Shown one piece after another: positions 57,025 through 64,000 of a stretch of 64,000 nucleotides of DNA. The DNA lies in the NCBI RefSeq assembly GCF_000006685.1, contig NC_002620.2:898588-962587 (forward strand), read 5' to 3'. A program made the position numbers and the translations under genes. Below the pieces are notes generated by a model. It made no database searches. It saw only the letters and a program-made list of their open reading frames with translations, and was not told the DNA's origin. This stretch comes from Chlamydia muridarum str. Nigg. Lineage in GTDB: Bacteria > Chlamydiota > Chlamydiia > Chlamydiales > Chlamydiaceae. Position 1 is the stretch's first letter; each line of letters opens with the position of its first letter.

Positions 57025-57777
57025 CTACAATCCTAAAAAAGGATTATTTGCTTGAGTAAACCCTGTGCCCTTTTTCCGAGATTTGATCTCGCTACGAATA
57101 GAAAATAAAAGGTCCTGATCAAAGTCCATTTTTGAAGCCCATAATAGATATTCTAGCGGAATATCTGTGAACAACCGTCCTTTATACTTCCCTAATGGCA
57201 TATATTTCATTTTAATAGGTTTAGACAGAATATGTGTTACTTGGGACAAAGTACGGAATCTTTTTGTTAAGTGTTTAAACACCTTAACATTCATTTCCAC
57301 ATCTTTCATTGCTCGGTGATTCCCTTGATGAGGAACATTGAAATGCCTCGCTAGGGCTTCTAAAGAATTATTAGGGCTATCGCCATATTCTTTCGCCAAA
57401 CGCAAAGTATCAATCACATAATGCTGCTTCGGAAGAAGAGTCTCTCCCAAACGCTCACTTTCTTGCGAAAGCACTTGTAAATCAAACCCTACATGGTGCC
57501 CAACAATATAATCCCGTTCCTTAAAGAAACCCTTGATTGTAGAGAATACCTCACTAAATTTCGGTTTGTCTTTTAACATGGCATCAGAAATCTTATGAAT
57601 CTTTTGAGACTCCGCTGAAACAGCACGCTCTGGATGAATAAGAAACTCCACAGAATCAATTACTTCATCGAATGTAAACCGAATCGCAGCAAATTCAATA
57701 ACTCGATCTTTTTTTACATCCAATCCTGTCGTTTCACAATCCAAACAAACGAACTCTATATCTTTCAACAATACCAC
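57025..57777 (-). CDS. dnaQ: DnaQ-type 3'-5' exonuclease with C-terminal DUF3820-like domain
   Basis: 250 residues. Exonuclease domain (1-175) with DEDDh residues: CLDCETTGLD (D and E, near 13), VGHHVGFDLQVL (D, near 100) and HRAMKDVEMN (H and D, near 155). Residues about 190-235 (MKYMPLGKYKGRLFTDIPLEYLLW) match the DUF3820 pattern M-x-F/L-G-K-Y-x-G. A short fused protein of this kind is not the epsilon subunit alone; may act in RNA or DNA processing. Three bases after tsaE. Confidence 0.9.
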   Translation of the reverse strand: MVLLKDIEFVCLDCETTGLDVKKDRVIEFAAIRFTFDEVIDSVEFLIHPERAVSAESQKIHKISDAMLKDKPKFSEVFSTIKGFFKERDYIVGHHVGFDLQVLSQESERLGETLLPKQHYVIDTLRLAKEYGDSPNNSLEALARHFNVPHQGNHRAMKDVEMNVKVFKHLTKRFRTLSQVTHILSKPIKMKYMPLGKYKGRLFTDIPLEYLLWASKMDFDQDLLFSIRSEIKSRKKGTGFTQANNPFLGL

Positions 57778-57780
57778 GCT

Positions 57781-58254
57781 CTAATCTTTCCCCATAAAAA
57801 AGCCTAAGTCACAATCTTCTGCGACTTCTATAACCACTTCCCTCTGCGAATCCGCAAGAAGACACATATGCACACAAACACTCTTACGAAACTGTGGAAG
57901 TAGATTCACTACTTCTGGCCACTCGACACAAATGAGATCCTCTTCCTCTGCATCTTGGAAAAGCCCCTCTCCGGACTTAACATGCATCGTCTCAAGACGA
58001 TACAAATCGTAGTGACAGACCCTTCGCCCCATTGCTTCATAAACATGAAGTAAAGAGAAAGAGGGACTGGCCACCTGACCGACGGCAGTCTCTCCCAAAA
58101 AGCCTTGAACGATTCCTCTAACAAACTCTGTCTTCCCAGCGCCGTAATCGCCAGATAATAAAACAACCATACCGGGAATCAGGAGATGCCCGAGCTTTGC
58201 AGCTAAGTCTATAGTCTCTTCACAAGAGTCCGTTACTCTTCTGTATCTACCCAT
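57781..58254 (-). CDS. tsaE: tRNA threonylcarbamoyladenosine factor TsaE
   Basis: 157 residues, normal. P-loop ATPase that works with TsaB and TsaD to make t6A37. Walker A GDYGAGKTEFVRG (near 36-48; usually GDLGAGKT), SPSFSLLHVY and HYDLYRLE follow, then VEWPE near 113. It overlaps the upstream gene by 22 bases. Confidence 0.95.
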   Translation of the reverse strand: MGRYRRVTDSCEETIDLAAKLGHLLIPGMVVLLSGDYGAGKTEFVRGIVQGFLGETAVGQVASPSFSLLHVYEAMGRRVCHYDLYRLETMHVKSGEGLFQDAEEEDLICVEWPEVVNLLPQFRKSVCVHMCLLADSQREVVIEVAEDCDLGFFMGKD

Positions 58255-58949
58255 TGGCTAATGTACTCATGAAACGCTGTGTCATCTGCAAGACTTTCGA
58301 CAAACTCAGCGATCTTTTCTTCCTCTAAAGCATCTTGCAATAAAGTCAAAAACGAGCTTTCTAACTGAAACTTGTTCTGATTTTGTACTTCTTCAAGCGT
58401 CATAGGACGTAAATAAGAAGTTTTAAAATCTTCCAAGAGAGTTGGCAAACTATGGAACAACTTCCCCGTAATTGCGGAAGCATATACAGTTTTAATGAGA
58501 GGTTCTTTCGGAGGGACAATATATGCCCTGATTACTTCGGGGTCATCTGATACTAGAAACCGCTTTACAGCCACACCAGCCTGTCTCTCTTTATTCTGAG
58601 GACAAGAGGAAAGCCAGTCATAAACGGCATCCAGAGGATTTGCATAGACATTATCAGCAAAGACTTTCCCAGTAAACGGACAAATATAGATACGCTTTGT
58701 CTGTTCATTCACCTCTGGCTTCCCAGAAGAAATTTGAATCTCTGTTTCTCTCCAGATCTTTTTATCCGCTTCTAAAAGCGCAATAGCATCTTCTGCGCTT
58801 TTAAAAATGACCTTGTCCCGAACAAAAACAACCGGACTCAAATGCAAAGACTGCTCTAAATAAAACAAGTACGTTGCCAACAATTCTGGGGATTTTTGTT
58901 TTTTCAAAAACTGGAGAAGTTTTTGTTTGATACTTCCAGAAATATTCAT
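58233..58949 (-). CDS. Conserved chlamydial protein, DUF2709-type
   Basis: 238 residues. I recognise it only as the DUF2709-type family known in chlamydiae; function unknown. No membrane helix. Central repeated pattern: IYICPFTGKVFADNVYANP and KTVYASAITGKLFHSLP share YxxxxTGKxF, suggesting an internal duplication, perhaps a small metal-free ribbon. Mostly acidic at the C-terminus (DALEEEKIAEF). First gene of a unit with tsaE and the exonuclease. Confidence 0.82.
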   Translation of the reverse strand: MNISGSIKQKLLQFLKKQKSPELLATYLFYLEQSLHLSPVVFVRDKVIFKSAEDAIALLEADKKIWRETEIQISSGKPEVNEQTKRIYICPFTGKVFADNVYANPLDAVYDWLSSCPQNKERQAGVAVKRFLVSDDPEVIRAYIVPPKEPLIKTVYASAITGKLFHSLPTLLEDFKTSYLRPMTLEEVQNQNKFQLESSFLTLLQDALEEEKIAEFVESLADDTAFHEYISQWVDTEE

Positions 58950-59412
58950 ACTTATCCTTACTTTTTTCAGCTGCTTAACAGCAACTTGACTCTTCTTTTA
59001 ATCACCAGCTTTCTTCTAAAAAGAAAGGCCTTTGCCCATATCCCTGTTCTCTACCTACTCTCACTTCCTTGCAAAAGTATTTTTACAAAAAGCAAAACAG
59101 GCTTAACCTCCCCAGACTCTAGGGGTAGGGGCATCCTGAATCGACTACATGCTATCATGATTTTCCGTTAGGCACAAGCTCATTACGTTTTCAATAAAAC
59201 TTTGAATTCAAACGAAAAATTTCTATGCAAAAAAAGAAAATCATTTTTCCTTGAAACTTTGCATCAGTGACTCTAAAAATTTTTGTTCTATATAACCTTG
59301 TTCTTCTGGTTTGTAAAGAGAACCCCAAATATGCATGGTTAACTTTCAACTAGAAAATCCATTACGCTTAACCTTTTATTAAAAAAGCGTTCCTTTTATA
59401 CTGGCACATCAT
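58950..59412. other. Intergenic region (463 bases) with a tRNA promoter
   Basis: No convincing gene. For tRNA-Leu a -10 TATACT (59397-59402) lies 11 bases before the mature 5' end, with a weak TTTTAT 17 bases upstream. A second plus-strand pair, TTGAAA (near 59251) -17- TAAAAA, is also possible. A plus-strand frame at 58896-59171 overlaps the neighbour's start antisense and looks random. Confidence 0.5.
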
Positions 59413-59496
59413 GCAGCTATGGCGGAACCGGTAGACGCGCTAGATTCAGGTTCTAGTGAGCTTTTGCTCATGGAAGTTCAAGTCTTCTTAGCTGCA
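59413..59496 (+). tRNA. tRNA-Leu(CAG)
   Basis: 84 nt. Acceptor GCAGCTA / TAGCTGC fully paired with discriminator A; anticodon stem CTAGA/TCTAG with loop TTCAGGT, anticodon CAG. Long variable arm TGAGCTTTTGCTCA and T-loop GTTCAAGTC. No encoded CCA. Confidence 0.95.
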
Positions 59497-59513
59497 ACAT
59501 TCTTTTCAATAAG

Positions 59514-59540
59514 TGCCCAAAAATAGGGGCATCTTTCTTG
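59514..59540 (+). terminator. Short terminator-like stem after tRNA-Leu
   Basis: TGCCC, AAAAATAG, GGGCA followed by TCTTTCTT; 17 bases past the tRNA end. Five-bp stem only. Confidence 0.45.
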
Positions 59541-59671
59541 ACTTTTGCATAGAGGTTATGGCTAACTGGCTTTTCAGAACACGGCTAACTCCGTTTGCTA
59601 GCAGTTCTTAGGGAAGCCCTGAAACCTCCCTGCAAGGATTTATATAGATTTTTAAATTAGGAATAAGTTTT

Positions 59672-59980
59672 ATGGTCCAAATTGTATCTCAAGATAATTT
59701 CGCTGATAGCATTGCTTCTGGGCTAGTCCTTGTCGATTTTTTTGCTGAATGGTGTGGCCCTTGTAAAATGCTTACCCCAGTATTAGAAGCATTGGCAGCA
59801 GAACTTCCTTATGTAACTATCCTGAAATTGGATATTGATGCTTCTCCCCGCCCTGCAGAACAATTTGGCGTTTCCTCCATTCCAACGCTCATCCTCTTTA
59901 AAGATGGAAAAGAAGTAGAGCGCAGCGTCGGCTTGAAAGATAAAGATTCTCTAGTCAAGCTTATTTCTAAACATCAATAA
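59672..59980 (+). CDS. trxA: Thioredoxin
   Basis: 102 residues. Reduces protein disulfides in the cytosol; relevant for the cysteine-cross-linked envelope cycle of chlamydiae only indirectly. Active site EWCGPCKML (near 28-36), cis-Pro in SIPTLILF (near 72). Upstream TTGACT at 59538-59543 has GCTAAC 17 bases on, a weak promoter. Confidence 0.98.
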   Translation: MVQIVSQDNFADSIASGLVLVDFFAEWCGPCKMLTPVLEALAAELPYVTILKLDIDASPRPAEQFGVSSIPTLILFKDGKEVERSVGLKDKDSLVKLISKHQ

Positions 59981-59988
59981 AGTGATTC

Positions 59989-60017
59989 ATAAAAAAGGCC
60001 GAGAGTTTCTCGGCCTT
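59989..60017 (-). terminator. Terminator between trxA and the methylase gene
   Basis: 10-bp perfect stem AAGGCCGAGA, GTT, TCTCGGCCTT; on the minus strand it is followed by T4 after the stem, giving CCTTTTTT. Strong for the methylase unit and possibly also blocks trxA read-through. Confidence 0.9.
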
Positions 60018-60025
60018 AAGATACT

Positions 60026-60481
60026 TCAAAATAAATTCTGATAATTTTGTCGAGCCACTTCATACATAACAATCCCTACAGAAGTAGCTAAATTTAAAGA
60101 TCGCGTCCCTTCAATCATAGGAATATACAAGCACTGAGATGAATAGGCATCCAGAACTGTTTGTGGTAAACCTCTTGATTCTGCCCCAAAAATGTAAGTG
60201 CCATCTAGTGGAAGCTCTCGTTCTCCATAGTAGGAAGAGCCTTTTGTAGTTAAACAGAAAATTTTTTCTCTGGGGATTCCCCTAAGAGCCTCTTCTAAAG
60301 AATCAACTACAGACAAAGAAAGCCGATCCCAATAATCCATCCCAGCTCTCTTTACAAACTTATCCGCTAAAGAAAAACCCAAGGGCCGAACTAATATTAG
60401 CTCGGCCCCCAAAGCTACACACGTTCTACCAATATTCCCTGTATTTTGAGGAATATCCGGATTATGAAGAACTATGCGCAT
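60026..60481 (-). CDS. trmL: SpoU-family tRNA/rRNA 2'-O-methyltransferase (TrmL-like)
   Basis: 151 residues, the length of minimal SPOUT enzymes such as TrmL, which methylates the 2'-O of nucleotide 34 in tRNA-Leu. NTGNIGRTCVALGAELILVRPLGF (motif 1), IFGAESRGLP (motif 2) and SLNLATSVGIVMYEVARQ (motif 3, knot) are all present. The exact target is inferred only from length. Confidence 0.85.
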   Translation of the reverse strand: MRIVLHNPDIPQNTGNIGRTCVALGAELILVRPLGFSLADKFVKRAGMDYWDRLSLSVVDSLEEALRGIPREKIFCLTTKGSSYYGERELPLDGTYIFGAESRGLPQTVLDAYSSQCLYIPMIEGTRSLNLATSVGIVMYEVARQNYQNLF

Positions 60482-60496
60482 AAAAAATCCTAATAA

Positions 60497-61228
60497 TTAC
60501 TCCGCAACGGATACATTATCGTCATTTGCCTCAATTAACTTCACTTCAAAAATGAGTAAGGAATTTGGAGGCAATTGTCCTGATGTTCCATAAGCTAAAT
60601 CAGGATGTATATACAGAACCCGAACTTCTCCTTCTCGCATTCCTTGCATTCCTTGAGAGAATCCAGAAATGACTTTTGTCAAAGGCAGTAAAATAGGGTC
60701 CTTATTTTTCTCAGAAGTGTCAAAAACTTTCCCATTGATGAAACTTCCTGTGTAGTGCAATAAAGCGTTAGGTTTACCCGTAAGAACTCGTCCCGTTCCT
60801 TCTTTTACGATACGGTACTGTAACTTATTAGGCTCTAGCTCAATTACACCTTCTTTATCTTTATTCTCTTTCAAGAATTTTTCTGCAGAAGCTAAATTCT
60901 CTGAACATTTTTTCTCAAAACTTGCCTTCTGCACTAAAGCCATTTGCGTTTCGTATTCAGAATCCGTCAAAGGAGCACTTTTTCCTTCTATTTCAGACTG
61001 CATGCCTTTAATAACCTCAGTAAGATCTAATGTAAAATCTTCTGTGGAACTCAATTGTCGAGCTAACAAATGTCCGAAGGTTCTTGATAATTTTTGATTG
61101 TCTGTGAGTACAGAATCTTCTACCATGTCTTTCCCCATCGCAGATGTTTGCGAACCACCGTTATTATCGCACCCTAAAATAGGCAGGGCGACTGCAAACA
61201 TAAGCATCCAACTTAATATATTTTTCAT
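60497..61228 (-). CDS. mip: Mip-like FKBP-type peptidyl-prolyl isomerase lipoprotein
   Basis: 243 residues from the ATG of MKNILSWMLMF; the frame extends 18 codons upstream but that part is Arg-rich and would spoil the signal peptide. Lipobox LGC at residue 20. A helical dimerisation region (to about 130) is followed by the FKBP domain: ALLHYTGSFINGKVFDTS, FSQGMQGMREGEVRVLYIHPDLAYG and SLLIFEVKLIE. Exposed Mip-type proteins of Chlamydia and Legionella aid infection. Spacing to the methylase is 15 bases. Confidence 0.95.
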   Translation of the reverse strand: MKNILSWMLMFAVALPILGCDNNGGSQTSAMGKDMVEDSVLTDNQKLSRTFGHLLARQLSSTEDFTLDLTEVIKGMQSEIEGKSAPLTDSEYETQMALVQKASFEKKCSENLASAEKFLKENKDKEGVIELEPNKLQYRIVKEGTGRVLTGKPNALLHYTGSFINGKVFDTSEKNKDPILLPLTKVISGFSQGMQGMREGEVRVLYIHPDLAYGTSGQLPPNSLLIFEVKLIEANDDNVSVAE

Positions 61229-61361
61229 TCGTTTCTTCCTTAGTTGCACCCGATTTCTCAGACGCGCTTTTTTTAAAACCATTTACTCAAGTAAAAGACC
61301 TGCACCTATCACCCACTGTAAAAAAAAGCTCGTTTTCTCAACTTTTAGAGCAGAAACGATA

Positions 61362-63110
61362 TTACAGTTTCAGCCCCAATTCTTTTAATTGTATCGGCAA
61401 AATTTCTGAAGGTGCCGACATCATTAAATCTCCAGCTTTCTGCGTCTTAGGAAACGCAATAACCTCTCGAATAGTTTCTGCCCCTGTAAGAACCATCATA
61501 ATGCGGTCCAATCCTAAAGCAATCCCTAAATGAGGCGGCGTCCCAAAACTTAATGCATCGATAAAAAATCCGAACTTTTCTTTCACACTTTCTTGCGACA
61601 GCCTTAATAAAGAAAATATTTTATTTTGCAAATCCGGATTATGTATACGCTGAGAACCGGAAGCTATTTCATATCCATTCAGCACCAAATCATAGCTTGA
61701 TGAGCGAACGGACAGAGGATCCTTATCCAACAGAGGAATATCCTCTTCTAATGGAGCTGTGAATGGATGATGCTCTGAGCACAGCTCGCCTTCTTCCTTA
61801 GCAAAAAGAGGGAAGTCTGTAATCCACACAAAATTGTATTGTTCTGCATCATAAAGCTGCCGCTCTTTTGCGATTAATCTGCGTAAATGATCCAATGACT
61901 GGTTCGCAATAGCCTCTGGAGCTGCTATCAATAATAAAATATCTTGATCTTTGGCCTCAAAAGCTTCGAACATTTCATGGAAAACCTCTTCTGAAGCAAA
62001 TTTCGCTACATTCGAAGAAATCCCCCCATCCTGGTTTTTAATCCACACTAATCCCATGGCTCCATAACGCTTCACAAAATCAGTATAGACATCCAACTGT
62101 TTTCTTGAGATATCAGCGCCACCAGGGACACAAAATCCTTTAACTGTTCCTCCTTGTGCCAACTGATCTAAGAAAATGGAAAAGGAGAATTTTTTGGCGT
62201 ATTCGCAACAATTTTTAAGACGCAAACCAAAGCGTAAATCTGGTTTATCTGTCCCGTAAAACTCTTTTGCTTCTTGATACGTCATTCTTTGGAAAGGAAT
62301 GGATAACTCAATCCCTTTCACAGCAAATAAACGCGTGACCAATTCCTCTACTATTGGAAAGAGATCTTCCGGTCCTCCAAAGCTCATTTCCATATCAATT
62401 TGCGAAAACTCAGGTTGACGATCCGCACGTAAATCTTCATCACGGAAACAAGTTGCTATCTGGAAATAACGATCTAACCCTCCAACCATCAAAATCTGTT
62501 TAAATAGCTGTGGAGATTGTGGAAGAGCATAGAAATTCCCTGGATATATCCGCGAAGGCACTAAGTAATCCCGAGCTCCTTCAGGAGTAGATTTCCCTAA
62601 AACAGGGGTAACAACCTCAGTAAAACCTTGTTCATCTAGATATTGTCTGCAAGCCAACATAACTTTATGCCGACACATCAATCTGTCCACAATATCCCCT
62701 CGCCGCATATCAAGATAGCGATAAGTCAATCGTAGCTCTTCATTTACATTAATATGCTCATCAGAAATGGAAAATGGCAAATTTTGAGCTCGAGACAACA
62801 CCTCTAAATGAGAAACCTCAACTTCAATACTTCCTGTAACCAAATTGGGATTTTCCATTCCTCCTAAACGAGCGCAAACAAGACCTTCTACACAAAGCAC
62901 CCATTCAGACCGGACTTGATCCATAAGCCGATGAAGTTCTGGGTTCTCTTCCTGACGACAGACGATCTGTGTAATCCCAAATCGGTCTCTCAAATCAATA
63001 AAAACAACTCCACCATGGTTACGGTAACGATGCACCCACCCAGACAAACGAACATGTTCCCCAACATGATTAAGGGACAACTCATTACATTTATGCGTTC
63101 TGTACTTCAT
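61362..63110 (-). CDS. aspS: Aspartyl-tRNA synthetase
   Basis: 582 residues, bacterial type. Domains: anticodon-binding OB fold (1-105), class II core, and the GAD insertion (about 300-420). Motif 2 FRDEDLRADRQPEFSQID (near 215-233) and motif 3 GIALGLDRIMMVL (near 530) are intact. Chlamydiae are known to lack AsnRS and use a non-discriminating AspRS with GatCAB; that would apply here. Overlaps hisS by 20 bases. Confidence 0.97.
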   Translation of the reverse strand: MKYRTHKCNELSLNHVGEHVRLSGWVHRYRNHGGVVFIDLRDRFGITQIVCRQEENPELHRLMDQVRSEWVLCVEGLVCARLGGMENPNLVTGSIEVEVSHLEVLSRAQNLPFSISDEHINVNEELRLTYRYLDMRRGDIVDRLMCRHKVMLACRQYLDEQGFTEVVTPVLGKSTPEGARDYLVPSRIYPGNFYALPQSPQLFKQILMVGGLDRYFQIATCFRDEDLRADRQPEFSQIDMEMSFGGPEDLFPIVEELVTRLFAVKGIELSIPFQRMTYQEAKEFYGTDKPDLRFGLRLKNCCEYAKKFSFSIFLDQLAQGGTVKGFCVPGGADISRKQLDVYTDFVKRYGAMGLVWIKNQDGGISSNVAKFASEEVFHEMFEAFEAKDQDILLLIAAPEAIANQSLDHLRRLIAKERQLYDAEQYNFVWITDFPLFAKEEGELCSEHHPFTAPLEEDIPLLDKDPLSVRSSSYDLVLNGYEIASGSQRIHNPDLQNKIFSLLRLSQESVKEKFGFFIDALSFGTPPHLGIALGLDRIMMVLTGAETIREVIAFPKTQKAGDLMMSAPSEILPIQLKELGLKL

Positions 63111-64000
63111 AAACCAACCTTTGTTCTACATCTTGTTGAGCCCCTGAAAAGCTTTGATGTAGAGACATATCTTTAACTATAAACTGTTTCGTAGACAGCT
63201 CTTGCTCGCCTACAAAGCAAACAAAGCCCACCTGTTGATCAGCAGCATCTTTAAGTGCTGTTTTTGGTTTCTTATGAGCCCAATCTACTTCCGTTGCAAC
63301 ACCTAAATGACGCAAATGCTTCGCCCAAGAAAAACAAAAAGCATCCGCACTCTCATCCATAGGAATCAATCGCAATCGACGTGGAGCTGTTGGCAAAGCA
63401 GCTCCTTGTTCTAATAAAGTTTGAATTACCCTTTCTAACCCCACTCCGAAACCAAAAGCAGGCATTGCGGGGCCACCGGATTGTGCCACTAACTCATCAT
63501 AACGTCCCCCACCTCCTAGCGCATAGGAATGGTCACCAACAACAGTTACAGCTTCAAACACTAGATCGGTGTAATAATCTAATCCGCGAACCAACCGTGG
63601 ATTAATTTTATAAGGGATCCCCAAAACCTTTAACTCAGCTAACACCGAATCAAAATAATTCAAATCTTGATCATCAACGTAATCTAGAATAGAAGGAGCC
63701 TGTTCAATAAAGGCTTGGTCTTCTGGCTCTTTAGAATCTAAAATGCGCAACAAATTCGCATGGAACCGTTCTTGGCTTAGCGTAGATAATTTGTCTAAAT
63801 CTTTACGGAAAAACTCTCGCAATGCCTCATCATAACGAGCCCGGGTCTTCCGGCCCCCTAAAAAATTTACTTGGATCTGCATATGCTTAAGCCCAACTGC
63901 CGCATAAAAATCCCACAGTAAAGACAAAACTTCAGCATCTCGCAAAGGATGCCGCACACCAATAGCCTCTAACCCAAACTGATGGTGCTGCCGGTAACGC
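63091..64000 (-). CDS. hisS: Histidyl-tRNA synthetase (N-terminal part beyond window)
   Basis: The minus-strand frame runs from 64000 to 63091, giving about 302 residues without the first part of the protein. The upstream edge encodes RYRQHHQFGLEAIG (class II motif 2 region), so the first roughly 110-130 residues lie outside. LVRGLDYYTDLVFEAV (the HisA motif, R/GLDYYT) and GGGRYDELV are clear; the anticodon domain covers the last 100 residues. Ends inside aspS. Confidence 0.96.
   Translation of the reverse strand, partial: RYRQHHQFGLEAIGVRHPLRDAEVLSLLWDFYAAVGLKHMQIQVNFLGGRKTRARYDEALREFFRKDLDKLSTLSQERFHANLLRILDSKEPEDQAFIEQAPSILDYVDDQDLNYFDSVLAELKVLGIPYKINPRLVRGLDYYTDLVFEAVTVVGDHSYALGGGGRYDELVAQSGGPAMPAFGFGVGLERVIQTLLEQGAALPTAPRRLRLIPMDESADAFCFSWAKHLRHLGVATEVDWAHKKPKTALKDAADQQVGFVCFVGEQELSTKQFIVKDMSLHQSFSGAQQDVEQRLVYEVQNA

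Noticed and set aside
58896-59171. 91-codon plus-strand frame in the intergenic region before tRNA-Leu
   Set aside because: Begins inside the opposite gene, no ribosome-binding site, low-complexity composition. Kept as non-coding.

Overview
The window is a contiguous piece of a chlamydial chromosome. Gene content, order and protein sequences match the Chlamydia trachomatis / C. muridarum / C. suis group: an ATP/ADP-translocase-family nucleotide transporter, a Cap1-type inclusion membrane protein, PheT-YwqK-alkyltransferase next to oversized Opp permeases, and an S10/spc/alpha ribosomal cluster lacking several usual members. The Cap1-like protein differs at many positions from the C. trachomatis Cap1 I recall, so I favour C. 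muridarum or C. suis; that call is from memory. No prophage, insertion sequence, CRISPR array or rRNA gene is visible. Base composition is even and genes are tightly packed, often overlapping by 4-22 bases.

Layout. 1-6150: a truncated tRNA-Leu, a DUF155/RMND1-type membrane protein, yidD, a membrane-anchored hypothetical, pheT, an exported YwqK/MORN-repeat protein and an O6-alkylguanine alkyltransferase. 6150-11500: oppA-oppB-oppC on the minus strand, the two permeases carrying very large insertions. 11640-15300: an accessory stretch with a 47-residue exported peptide, a degenerate NodB-like protein, a 53-residue coupled ORF, a protein with an A10 tract, a two-helix Inc-like protein and a TPR protein. 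15430-20420: hemH, an amino-acid-type binding protein, rsmD, a phosphoesterase, glgC and a small orphan ORF. 20420-28520: sppA-polA-coaE-rho, then pgsA and the nucleotide transporter. 28680-33270: tRNA-Ser, dnaB, a 29-residue COX24/bS22-like ribosomal peptide, mnmG and lplA. 33270-37800: ndk, ruvA, ruvC, a coiled-coil protein, tRNA-Leu(UAA), a hypothetical and gapA. 37845-50080: rplC through rplQ, including secY and rpoA, all minus strand. 50500-56350: the Cap1-like Inc protein and the lipid A/envelope group lnt-lpxC-fabZ-lpxA-fmt. 56400-64000: thioesterase, DnaQ-type exonuclease, tsaE, a DUF2709-type protein, tRNA-Leu(CAG), trxA, a SpoU methylase, mip, aspS and the 3' part of hisS.

Together these genes cover translation, replication and repair, lipid A and phospholipid synthesis, glycogen precursor synthesis and import of host peptides and nucleotides, which fits an obligate intracellular parasite. 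The most interesting signals are in non-coding DNA and small ORFs. They are a possible Shine-Dalgarno switch in the oppA leader, an A12 tract inside the lpxC promoter spacer, a terminator that overlaps a possible tRNA-Leu promoter, and short genes at 11707-11850, 12749-12910 and 30583-30672. I did not find a clearly new multi-gene system.
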